DNA of 64,000 bases from Chitinophagaceae bacterium (GTDB lineage: Bacteria; Bacteroidota; Bacteroidia; Chitinophagales; Chitinophagaceae). Both the position numbers and the translations under genes were made by a program. Within the stretch, counting starts at the first letter, position 1. The number at the start of each line of letters is the position of its first letter. Of this stretch, positions 1-7,236 are shown piece by piece. The notes below the pieces were generated by a model that did no database searches, was not told where the DNA came from, and saw only the letters and a list, made by a program, of their open reading frames with translations. Location of the stretch: the NCBI GenBank assembly GCA_017307755.1, contig JAFKGQ010000018.1:186001-250000 (forward strand). The letters are read 5' to 3'.

Positions 1-13
1 CCTCGCAGGTCAG

Positions 14-694
14 GTGGCCGTATGGGGCCAGCGGCCGGCTGTTACGAGCCATGGAGTAACCAAAAGGTCGCTGCTGCATGGCGCTACCAGGGACCTTTCC
101 CTACTGGACGTACGATCCATGATATTGGACACCGGCGTGATCATCGCCGCTTACGAGGCAGACGCGGATGAGCTGATCATTGTCAGGGAGGGCAAACTGG
201 ATGTATCCTTCGGAGAATCCGGCAAGCTGCTGGGACCAGGCGGAGTGGCGCTTTTCCCCGCAGGCGAAAAATACAGTCTTGAAAATGGGGATCGTACTCC
301 CGTCACCTATTATTTACTCCGTTTTCGAAGCAAAGCGACCAGGGACCAGCATCGGGCCGCCCCTCCCTTCCTCATCGATTGGACGGAGATGATCATGAAG
401 CCTACAGATAAAGGGGAAAGCCGCCAGATATTCAGCCAGCCTGTGGCATGGCTGGGTAAGATCGATATGCATGCTACTACGCTCAACACGGGCGAGGTCA
501 GCCATCCGCCCCATGTTCACCGGGCGGAAGAGATCATTCTCATGCGGTCAGGCTCTGTGCAGGAATACATTGGCGGGAAATACTACCCCGCAACCACGGG
601 TGACGTGATCTTCCTTCCTTCGGAAGTCCCCCATGCATTGGAGAATAAAAGCGCCGGACGCTGCGAGTACTTTGCCCTTCAATGGCAGCTATAA
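14..694 (+). CDS. Bicupin-domain protein (5' end outside the window)
   Basis: Two cupin beta-barrels in tandem. The first spans about residues 30-105 (counted from the GTG at 14) and the second about 140-225. The second has the metal-site pattern: H164, H167 and H169 close together, E173, and H207 near the end. The reading frame stays open to the first base of the window, and the residues before the GTG (L-A-G-Q) look like the end of a signal peptide, so the true start is probably upstream and the protein exported. Cupins of this kind are often sugar- or small-molecule-binding enzymes or isomerases, but nothing here fixes the substrate. It is convergent with the M48 protease gene, with a 10-base gap. 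Confidence 0.75.
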   Translation: MAVWGQRPAVTSHGVTKRSLLHGATRDLSLLDVRSMILDTGVIIAAYEADADELIIVREGKLDVSFGESGKLLGPGGVALFPAGEKYSLENGDRTPVTYYLLRFRSKATRDQHRAAPPFLIDWTEMIMKPTDKGESRQIFSQPVAWLGKIDMHATTLNTGEVSHPPHVHRAEEIILMRSGSVQEYIGGKYYPATTGDVIFLPSEVPHALENKSAGRCEYFALQWQL

Positions 695-704
695 AAGAGG
701 ACGT

Positions 705-1514
705 CTATCTTCCGCCTGCCTGGTTATAATATTTTAGCGCTTCGGGCATCAGCTCCTGCAATTTTTGAATACGGTCAGCATCTGCGGGGTGATCGCTCAG
801 CAGGATAGGAGGTTTCTCCCCTCCCATCGCGGCCATGCGTTGCCAGAAAGGCACCGCCTCCCGGGGATCATAGCCAGCCATGGCGGCAAAAATAAGCCCG
901 TAGTGATCGGCCTCGTATTCATGCTTGCGGGCATAAGGTAAAAGGACACCCACCTGCGAGGCAGGGGCATACACCTGGTTAAAAACACCGACAGCCTGGG
1001 AATTGGTGCCCAATGCTACATCCCCCGCCACCTGTATGCCCTGTGCAAGCAATTGCTGGCTCATTCTTTCCCTTCCGTGACCTGCCACGGCATGGGTGAT
1101 CTCATGTCCTAACACGATAGCCAGCGCCGTCTCATTCTTTGTGATAGGCAGGAGTCCCGTATACACCACCACTTTCCCTCCGGGCATACACCAGGCATTG
1201 ACCTCCTTGCTCTCCACCAGGTTGAACTCCCAATTATATCCCTCCAGGGCATTGCCCAATCCCTGCGACTGATAGTATTTATTGATGGCCGCAGCGATAC
1301 GGGTACCGACCCTTTTTACCATTTCACTGTTGTTGTTGCTCACCGGCACCACCTTATTCTCAGTAAGAAAACTTTTGTATTGTGTCAGCGCCATCGATTG
1401 TACCTGACTTTCCGATACAAGACTCAGTTGACTTCGGCCGGTGATAGGGTTTGTTTTACAGGAGAAAGTCCCCATGACGCCGGCAAACAGGATAACAGAA
1501 AGAAGTTTATTCAC
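705..1514 (-). CDS. M48 family zinc metalloprotease, lipoprotein
   Basis: A 269-residue exported peptidase of the Ste24/YcaL/BepA-like M48 family. The N-terminus is a lipoprotein signal with the acceptor cysteine at C19. The zinc-binding HEITH motif is at residues 137-141, with E138 as the catalytic base. The third ligand lies in the E-Y-E-A-D segment (about E201). Family members degrade misfolded or misassembled envelope proteins, which fits a lipid-anchored protein in the periplasm. The length is normal for stand-alone M48 lipoproteins and no TPR domain follows. It is divergent from the AraC regulator across a 57-base gap. Confidence 0.93.
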   Translation of the reverse strand: MNKLLSVILFAGVMGTFSCKTNPITGRSQLSLVSESQVQSMALTQYKSFLTENKVVPVSNNNSEMVKRVGTRIAAAINKYYQSQGLGNALEGYNWEFNLVESKEVNAWCMPGGKVVVYTGLLPITKNETALAIVLGHEITHAVAGHGRERMSQQLLAQGIQVAGDVALGTNSQAVGVFNQVYAPASQVGVLLPYARKHEYEADHYGLIFAAMAGYDPREAVPFWQRMAAMGGEKPPILLSDHPADADRIQKLQELMPEALKYYNQAGGR

Positions 1515-1571
1515 GGTGAATTCAAGTTTTAGCAGTGTAAAAGTATTGAATTTTCATGTAAATTGTCGTGT

Positions 1572-2441
1572 ATGAAGCCCAGGCTCTTAAAAGTTCCCAG
1601 GACGCCGGCACATTCATTCAGTGTCCGTGAAGACAGGGACCCTTATATCAATAATCGCTGGCATTATCATCCCGAAGTAGAACTCATTTATTTTCATGAG
1701 GGAGGCGGCACACAATTCGTGGGAGATCATATCGCACGGTTTGATGCCGGGGATATTATCCTGGTTGGTTCCAACCTGCCTCATTACTGGCGGCACGACG
1801 ATCCTTATTTTAACGAAGACAGCGGGCGGAAGGTCCACTCCACGGTGATACATTTCTCAGAGAATTTCTGGGGTGAACCTTTTTTGCAATTGCCGGAAAC
1901 CAAACCCATCCGTCACCTGCTGGAAAAAGCACGAAGAGGTATCCGGGTACACGCAAGAGAACATCGTAATATACCTCTCCTGGTGGAGAAGATCCGCGAT
2001 ACCGAAGGAGTAGGCCGGATCATCGCCCTCATCGAATGCCTTTCCGCCTTCGCATCCGTCGCAGACCTGCCCCTGCTGTCATCCATTGGCTTCCGGCATG
2101 ATTTCTCCGAAGTGGAAAGCGACAGGATCAATGCGATCTACGATTATACCTTCCGTCATTTCTCACAAAAGATCTATCTGGAGCAGGTAGCCGCCGTGGC
2201 GGGGCTGGTACCCAATTCCTTTTGCCGTTATTTCAAATCCCGCACAGGGAAGACTTATACACAGTTCCTCACGGAGATACGGGTGGGGCATGCCTGCAAA
2301 CTGCTTATAGACAACCGTATCAGCATCAAACAACTGTGTTTTGAAAGCGGGTTCTCCAATTTCACCTGCTTTCACAAGAATTTCAAGATGATCACGGGTA
2401 AGAGCCCGCAGCATTATCTCAAGGAGCATCTGATGGGGTGA
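1572..2441 (+). CDS. AraC family transcriptional regulator with N-terminal cupin
   Basis: A 289-residue regulator. The N-terminal half (about residues 10-150) is an AraC-type cupin with the H-Y-H-P-E pattern typical of sugar-responsive members. The C-terminal 95 residues form the two helix-turn-helix AraC DNA-binding domain, including the second recognition segment G-F-S-N-F-T-C-F-H-K-N-F and the closing K-S-P-Q-H-Y. The ATG at 1572 is preferred to the TTG nine bases upstream. In Bacteroidota such proteins usually control carbohydrate or small-molecule catabolic genes. No enzyme gene is adjacent on the same strand, so the target is unknown. Confidence 0.92.
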   Translation: MKPRLLKVPRTPAHSFSVREDRDPYINNRWHYHPEVELIYFHEGGGTQFVGDHIARFDAGDIILVGSNLPHYWRHDDPYFNEDSGRKVHSTVIHFSENFWGEPFLQLPETKPIRHLLEKARRGIRVHAREHRNIPLLVEKIRDTEGVGRIIALIECLSAFASVADLPLLSSIGFRHDFSEVESDRINAIYDYTFRHFSQKIYLEQVAAVAGLVPNSFCRYFKSRTGKTYTQFLTEIRVGHACKLLIDNRISIKQLCFESGFSNFTCFHKNFKMITGKSPQHYLKEHLMG

Positions 2442-2509
2442 TAGACCTTGAATTCCAAAATTTTATTTTCGGCGATTAAACTAGTTTAAGTGCATTTATG
2501 CATAGTCTA

Positions 2510-2547
2510 TATTTTTGTTTTTTTGTCTGATTTGTTGTATAATTTTG
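2510..2547 (+). promoter_or_regulatory. Tandem Bacteroidota -7 boxes upstream of the toxin/antitoxin-like pair
   Basis: Two perfect matches to the Bacteroidota -7 consensus TAnnTTTG occur 30 bases apart: TATTTTTG at 2510-2517 and TAATTTTG at 2540-2547. For the second box a TTTG at 2514-2517 could serve as the -33 element, with a spacing of 22. Transcription would begin near 2554, about 12 bases before the ATG at 2566. This is inference from consensus only. Confidence 0.5.
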
Positions 2548-2565
2548 TTGGACAATCTTACCACG

Positions 2566-2745
2566 ATGAGCAAGGACGATATAAAGAAACTGGAAGATAT
2601 AGCGATCGAGCAACTGAAAAAGGGCTTCACCCGGGAAGAAGCGCACCAGTCTTTAATGCGCGCAGGGATTCTTGATGAAAACGAAAACTTCACAGAACCA
2701 TATAAACACCTCGGCGAAGCAGTCAAAAGGCTATCCCAAAAGTAG
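2566..2745 (+). CDS. Small protein of 59 residues, putative antitoxin or partner of the next gene
   Basis: I do not recognise a named family. The protein is charged and helical, with the segments K-K-L-E-D-I-A-I-E-Q-L and F-T-R-E-E-A-H-Q-S-L-M, then A-G-I-L-D-E-N-E-N-F-T-E-P-Y. It has no signal peptide. The in-frame ATG at 2566 is chosen because the upstream extension is hydrophobic, cysteine-rich and overlaps the promoter boxes. It ends six bases before the ART-like frameshifted gene, so the two are almost surely co-transcribed. Small size, first position and tight spacing resemble an antitoxin-toxin operon. The antitoxin role is inference from position, not from a recognised domain. Confidence 0.7.
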   Translation: MSKDDIKKLEDIAIEQLKKGFTREEAHQSLMRAGILDENENFTEPYKHLGEAVKRLSQK

Positions 2746-2751
2746 CTTTAC

Positions 2752-3395
2752 ATGTACGATATTAAGCCCAATTTGATATTTGGCTTTCATGGATGTGATG
2801 AAAGCGTAAGAAACCGTTTGTTAAATCGTCCCGACGAAATTGTTTTCAGCAAGGAAAAATACGACTGGTTAGGGCATGGCATGTATTTTTGGGAAAACAA
2901 TTACGAAAGGGCACTGCAATGGGCGGAAGAAAAAAGGCTCGGGGCAGGATTCAACATCCTGCTGTAATCGGCGCCACTCTTTTCTTAGGGTATTGCTGCG
3001 ATTTTCTCGATGCCACATATATCAATCTTCTTAAAACATATTCTGATCTAATGGTCCCTATGTATCAGGCAATGGGAAAAAATATGCCTCAAAACAGGGA
3101 CTTACCGCATGATCGACATAAAGATAAAATATTACGTGAACTGGACTGCGCTGTAATTGAATATATGCATGCCGGTATCCTGTATAAAACGCAGACCGAA
3201 ACTCAAACAAAAGGCTTCTCCGATAGCAAAATCTTCGACTCCACCCGCGGCGTCTTCACAGAAGGCGGCCCCGTCTTCGCAGGAGCCGGTATACTCGAAA
3301 AAAGCCATATCCAGGTCTGTATTCGAAACCCCAACTGCATAAAAGGTTTCTTCCTCCCCAGGAAAGAAGTTCAATTTCCCGCATTCTTAAATTAG
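2752..3395 (+). pseudogene. ADP-ribosyltransferase-like (DUF3990-like) protein split by a -1 frameshift
   Basis: The coding signal starts at ATG 2752 and switches to the -1 frame inside a six-A run at 2930-2935. The first frame runs on only to a stop at 2967; the second continues to 3395. One extra A would give a single protein of about 214 residues. The N-terminal part has H13-G and a G-H-G-x-Y-F segment at residues 41-46, followed by E-R-A-x-x-W-A, like the NAD-binding core of DUF3990/ART-type proteins. The C-terminal part has F-D-S-T-R-G-V-F and H-I-Q-V-C-I-R-N-P. A disabled toxin, a sequencing error in a homopolymer and programmed slippage all remain possible. Assignment to the ART fold is by motif pattern and moderate. 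Confidence 0.65.
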
Positions 3396-3461
3396 AGACA
3401 TTACATTATTTATCCCCTCCGGCACTCTTTTTTCCAGTATTTTGCAAAAAAATTTAGCCTT

Positions 3462-4715
3462 ATGGCGACCGATATAAAATGTCCCAACTGCGGCCACCAG
3501 TTCCCCATCGAAGAAGCCGTATCCGAAGAATATAAAAAAGAACTGCGGGAACAGATGCAAACCTTCCTGAAAAGCAAAGAAAAAGAATTTCAGAAAAAAG
3601 AGCAGGATCTGCTCCAGCACGCCCAGCAACAGGAAGCAACCTTCCTCCGTAAACTGGAGGAAGAAAAACGCCAGATACAGCAAACAACAGAACAATCTCT
3701 CCGCAAATCCATCAGCACCGACTACGAAACAAAACTGCGGATACTGGAAGATGCCAATAAAGACAACGAAGAAAGACTAAAAATATCCCGCCAGAAAGAA
3801 CTTGAATTCCTGAAAAAAGAACAGGAACTAAAAAACAAAGAGGCGGAAATGGAACTCTCCGTACAACGCCGCCTCCAGGAAGAAAGGACCAAACTGACCG
3901 AAGAGATCCGCCACCTGGAAATACAAAAGACGGCCGCAAGGGAGAACGAACACCAGTTGAAGATCAAAGAGCTGGAAAAACAGCTGGACGATCAGAAAAA
4001 ACTGGCGGAAGAAATGAAACGAAAAGCCGAACAAGGCTCTATGCAATTACAGGGAGAGGTACAGGAACTGGCGCTCGAACAATTGCTACGCACTAACTTC
4101 CCCTTCGACGAGGTCAGCGAAGTCGGCAAAGGCATCAGAGGCGCCGACTGTATCATGACCATCCGCAACAATTACGGACAGGAATGCGGAAGGATCATCT
4201 TCGAAAGCAAACGCACCCAATCCTTTTCCCCCGAATGGATCGAAAAATTAAAGGCCGACATGCGCAGCCAGAGTGCGCACATAGCCGTCATCGTCACCCA
4301 GACCATGCCAAAGGATATGGAGAGTTTCGGCGAAAGAAATGGGGTATGGATCTGCTCCTTCTCCGAGGTCAGAGCCCTTACCTATGTCCTCCGGGACGGC
4401 ATCATCCGCGTTTTCAACGCCGCCAAATCCCAGGAAAAGAAAGGAGATAAAATGGAGCTGCTTTACAACTATCTCACCAGCGGTGAATTCAGCGAGCAAT
4501 GGAAAGCCATCCGGGAAGGTTTTCTTTCCATGAAACAATCCATCCAAAAAGAAAGGGACACCATGGAAAGACTATGGAAGGCCCGGGAAAAACAATTGGA
4601 AAAAGTATTGCTCAATGCAGCACATGTCCGGGGCTCTATAGAAGGCATTGCTGGCAAGGATGCTATCGATGCCCCCTTGCTGGAGGACGATCCCGATCAG
4701 GATCTGCTGGACTGA
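3462..4715 (+). CDS. DUF2130 domain-containing coiled-coil protein
   Basis: A 417-residue cytoplasmic protein. It opens with a CPNC zinc-knuckle-like motif (C7, C10). A long charged coiled coil rich in E, K and Q fills about residues 20-200, and the DUF2130 domain follows (about 205-330). In that domain D229 and the E-S-K triad E248-K250 are arranged like the D...ExK core of PD-(D/E)XK nucleases. A second helical segment closes the protein, ending in an acidic tail. The family is widespread but has no settled function. A DNA-related role is plausible from the nuclease-like core. It sits 66 bases after the frameshifted ART-like gene on the same strand. Confidence 0.9.
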   Translation: MATDIKCPNCGHQFPIEEAVSEEYKKELREQMQTFLKSKEKEFQKKEQDLLQHAQQQEATFLRKLEEEKRQIQQTTEQSLRKSISTDYETKLRILEDANKDNEERLKISRQKELEFLKKEQELKNKEAEMELSVQRRLQEERTKLTEEIRHLEIQKTAARENEHQLKIKELEKQLDDQKKLAEEMKRKAEQGSMQLQGEVQELALEQLLRTNFPFDEVSEVGKGIRGADCIMTIRNNYGQECGRIIFESKRTQSFSPEWIEKLKADMRSQSAHIAVIVTQTMPKDMESFGERNGVWICSFSEVRALTYVLRDGIIRVFNAAKSQEKKGDKMELLYNYLTSGEFSEQWKAIREGFLSMKQSIQKERDTMERLWKAREKQLEKVLLNAAHVRGSIEGIAGKDAIDAPLLEDDPDQDLLD

Positions 4716-4738
4716 CATCCCCTACCCGCCGGGAATAA

Positions 4739-5404
4739 TCATGTCAGCAGCCAGGCCAGGGTAAGCGACTGCTCGTCAAATATCCTGCCCTCAATACCCA
4801 GATGTACCTTTTTCCCTTTGTTAAAAACAAACGGCAGCCGGACCTCATCCCCTTCCATCGTAATATTACCTTCTAATTGCATATGCTGCTTGAAATCCAT
4901 TTCGCCCCGGCCATACCATTTGAAGATGGCCTCCTTGGCGCTCCATATCAAAGTAAGGAACTCCTGGTGCATCCGGCCCCGTAACCCCCATTGTTCCAGA
5001 AATAGCGCATATTCGTCATTGAAATAATGGGCCTCATCCTCCGTAAGGAACTTCTGGGCCACCGCCTCTATCCGGGGAGTGATCCGCTCGATGTCTACTC
5101 CCACCCTGCTGGCCCCGCTGACAATAGCAGCAGCATATTCACCGCAATGAGAGATGGAGAAATGATATTTTTCACTGGCCAAAAATGGCTGCCGCGTATC
5201 GGCCACCAGGATCTCCTCCAGGGGAAAATCTTCAAAAAGAAAGGACAGCAGATACCGGCCCGCCAGATGCTGCCGCCGCTTGAAAGGATGAGTGACATCC
5301 CGCTTCAAAGGTACTTTTTCCAGGAAAAAGGATTCTGGTTCCTCAATGTGCCAAATCCCTAGTTTTGTATCCTCGTTGATATTATGTTGATAAAAAAGGG
5401 GCAT
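4739..5404 (-). CDS. 4'-phosphopantetheinyl transferase superfamily protein
   Basis: Sfp/AcpT-type enzyme of 221 residues that moves the phosphopantetheine arm from CoA to a carrier-protein serine. The signatures are in order: F-S-I-S-H-C at 82-87, the metal-binding G-V-D-I-E at 102-106 (D104, E106), and W-S-A-K-E-A at 154-159 (K157, E158). This two-half architecture is the Sfp class rather than the short AcpS class. No acyl carrier protein or polyketide/non-ribosomal peptide gene is nearby, so it may serve the general fatty acid synthase carrier or a distant cluster. Divergent from dcd, with a CAAACTTA (-7 box on the minus strand) at 5430-5437. Confidence 0.9.
   Translation of the reverse strand: MPLFYQHNINEDTKLGIWHIEEPESFFLEKVPLKRDVTHPFKRRQHLAGRYLLSFLFEDFPLEEILVADTRQPFLASEKYHFSISHCGEYAAAIVSGASRVGVDIERITPRIEAVAQKFLTEDEAHYFNDEYALFLEQWGLRGRMHQEFLTLIWSAKEAIFKWYGRGEMDFKQHMQLEGNITMEGDEVRLPFVFNKGKKVHLGIEGRIFDEQSLTLAWLLT
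5360..5367 (+). promoter_or_regulatory. Possible -7 box for dcd
   Basis: TAGTTTTG matches TAnnTTTG and lies inside the 5' part of the divergent transferase gene, 82 bases before the dcd ATG. It would give a leader of roughly 75 bases. No strong -33 element was found. Confidence 0.3.
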
Positions 5405-5429
5405 CTTTAAAATTATAACAGCATATTCG

Positions 5430-5437
5430 CAAACTTA
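5430..5437 (-). promoter_or_regulatory. -7 box for the phosphopantetheinyl transferase gene
   Basis: Read on the minus strand this is TAAGTTTG, a full match to TAnnTTTG, with a predicted start of transcription about 20 bases before the ATG at 5404. No good -33 element is visible at the usual distance. Confidence 0.4.
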
Positions 5438-5449
5438 ACCAATTTCATC

Positions 5450-5986
5450 ATGATCTTATCTGATAAGCGTATTCTTGAGGAGATGAAAAAAGGCTCGATC
5501 AGGATCGACCCTTTCGATCGCGCCTGTCTGGGAAGCAACTCCTATGACGTACACCTGGGCAAATGGCTCGCCACCTATAAGGATCATATATTGGATGCCA
5601 AAAGACACAACGAAATAGAATATTTCGAGATCCCGGCCGAAGGATTCGTGTTGTATCCACACGTCTTTTACCTGGGGGTCACCCATGAGTACACGGAAAC
5701 CCATGCACATGTCCCCTTCCTGGAAGGTAAATCATCCACAGGCCGGCTGGGCATCGACATACACGCAACGGCAGGGAAAGGCGATGTAGGCTTCTGTGGC
5801 AACTGGACCCTGGAGATCTCAGTAAAGCAACCGGTAAAAATATATAAGGGTATGCCGGTAGGACAGTTGATCTACTTCCCCGTAGAAGGAGAGATAGAAG
5901 TGAAATACAATCAGAAAAAAGACGCCAAGTACAGCGGCCAGCCCGATAGGCCCATCGAAAGCATGATGTGGAAGAATAAATTCTGA
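5450..5986 (+). CDS. dcd: dCTP deaminase
   Basis: Trimeric cytosolic enzyme that converts dCTP to dUTP, feeding dUTPase and thymidylate synthesis. The 178 residues match the family length. The G-K-S-S-T-G-R-L-G motif at 93-101 supplies the phosphate-binding serines and R99, and T-L-E-I at 120-123 holds the catalytic glutamate E122. H-A-T-A upstream of it is the conserved strand that lines the active site. It is convergent with the DUF3810 gene; hairpins at 5996-6078 separate them. Confidence 0.95.
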   Translation: MILSDKRILEEMKKGSIRIDPFDRACLGSNSYDVHLGKWLATYKDHILDAKRHNEIEYFEIPAEGFVLYPHVFYLGVTHEYTETHAHVPFLEGKSSTGRLGIDIHATAGKGDVGFCGNWTLEISVKQPVKIYKGMPVGQLIYFPVEGEIEVKYNQKKDAKYSGQPDRPIESMMWKNKF

Positions 5987-5995
5987 TGGACCAGG

Positions 5996-6024
5996 ACGAA
6001 CCGAAGGTTCGTTGTCCGAAGGAC
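5996..6024. repeat. Two adjacent GAA-loop mini hairpins
   Basis: acgaacc-GAA-ggttcgt (5996-6012) is a perfect 7-bp stem with a three-base GAA loop, followed at once by gtcc-GAA-ggac (6014-6024), a 4-bp stem with the same loop. A similar hairpin-rich stretch lies at 40908-41056. Confidence 0.6.
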
Positions 6025-6039
6025 AGATATTAGATATTT

Positions 6040-6078
6040 CCGTAAAACGGGTTATATTTTTCGCAACCCGCTTTACGG
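6040..6078. terminator. Hairpin between convergent dcd and DUF3810 genes
   Basis: A 14-bp inverted repeat (6040-6053 with 6065-6078, one mismatched pair) around an 11-base loop, six bases before the end of the minus-strand gene. It is placed to end transcription from both sides, although a clean U tract follows on neither strand. Confidence 0.55.
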
Positions 6079-6083
6079 ACCAT

Positions 6084-7166
6084 TTAGATGGCCCCCCAGC
6101 CATTCTTTTTCCCATAGGCCACCAGCCAGGCAATGACCTCATTGTAGGTCCGCATGCCCTGAGGCTGACGGTTAGCCCTCAGATAACCCCCATACAACCG
6201 CCGGATCACCGGCTCGAAAGGGTTCTCATATCGCCGGTTGAACCGCTGCAGTTCCTTAAAATCCGTCTTTACAGAGGGGGATAGCTGCGCTTTTATAGGC
6301 TGCAATAACAGGGAGTCCCGGAAATACAGCTCCCTTGCCGCATACAGATAGAGATCGAAGTAGACAGAATAACGGAATGACGCGTCACCCGACTGACGGG
6401 CGGCAAGATAACCCGCGAAATTCGCCTCATTCTCCTTTGCATACCCCAGCTGATGACCTATCTCATGACAGGTCGTATACGGCTGGACAAACACAGGCAT
6501 GGTCGTGTTGACCTGCGCTTCACCCGTAAAAGGGTTATAATAACCGCCAAAGCCAAGATAGTCCCCCAGGTAACCATAAAGCGAGGCTTTTACGGAGGAT
6601 GAAGGATAAGCAAATCGTACATCGGCTGACGAAAGGGTCTTATAACAATCTATAGCCCCTTTGAACAGCGTGCTGTTACGGACTAATGTGGCTCTTTCCA
6701 AATGCGCCAGGCTGTCTTCTGTGCCCAACCTGGTAACCACCTGCCGGAGCAATGTATCCAGCTCGCCCGTGGAATAGGCCTGCACATCCAGTCGTAATTG
6801 ATGGGCAATGCCCCGTCGATCATAATTAAGCCCCCAGGACAGATTGAAATAGACATACACCAGCAATAGTACAAAAAGAGTATTGCCCAATACCGCCTTA
6901 AAATAAGCCCGGCCGGCCTGCCGGCGTATCAATCGCTGGACGAGCCTCACCAGTCCGTATAACAGCCCGGCCCCTGCCAGTGTATAAAAGATATCCCCCA
7001 CGCTGAAAGGCAGCCATCCAAACAACAACCGCTGCATACGGGCGATGAGAGGATAAACACCGGTGGAATAATATTTCTCGACAGCATTGGGGGAAAGGGA
7101 AAAGATCTTGACGCCTGCAGCAAGGATTATCAGGATTATCCAGGATAATTTTGATTTACCGAACAT
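6084..7166 (-). CDS. DUF3810 domain-containing membrane protein with zinc-protease motif
   Basis: A 360-residue protein with three N-terminal hydrophobic segments (about residues 8-24, 54-76 and 94-113) and a large extracytoplasmic domain. That domain carries HEIGH at 234-238 with a following N-E-A-N (E247), the arrangement of a gluzincin-type zinc site. DUF3810 is a Bacteroidota family annotated only by its domain number; peptidase activity is inferred from the motif. It is divergent from the acyl-CoA carboxylase gene across 70 bases and convergent with dcd. Confidence 0.9.
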   Translation of the reverse strand: MFGKSKLSWIILIILAAGVKIFSLSPNAVEKYYSTGVYPLIARMQRLLFGWLPFSVGDIFYTLAGAGLLYGLVRLVQRLIRRQAGRAYFKAVLGNTLFVLLLVYVYFNLSWGLNYDRRGIAHQLRLDVQAYSTGELDTLLRQVVTRLGTEDSLAHLERATLVRNSTLFKGAIDCYKTLSSADVRFAYPSSSVKASLYGYLGDYLGFGGYYNPFTGEAQVNTTMPVFVQPYTTCHEIGHQLGYAKENEANFAGYLAARQSGDASFRYSVYFDLYLYAARELYFRDSLLLQPIKAQLSPSVKTDFKELQRFNRRYENPFEPVIRRLYGGYLRANRQPQGMRTYNEVIAWLVAYGKKNGWGAI

Positions 7167-7236
7167 ACTGCTAAAAATACTCCAAATATTACAGCATCCA
7201 TGTTAAATTGCGCATTAATAGTACAATTGCAGGCCC

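Noticed and set aside
2929..2937. Programmed -1 frameshift site in the ART-like gene
   Set aside because: In the original frame the heptamer is A AAA AGG, so the A-site tRNA would pair poorly after slippage; no downstream stem-loop is evident. A one-base loss is simpler, though slippage is not excluded.
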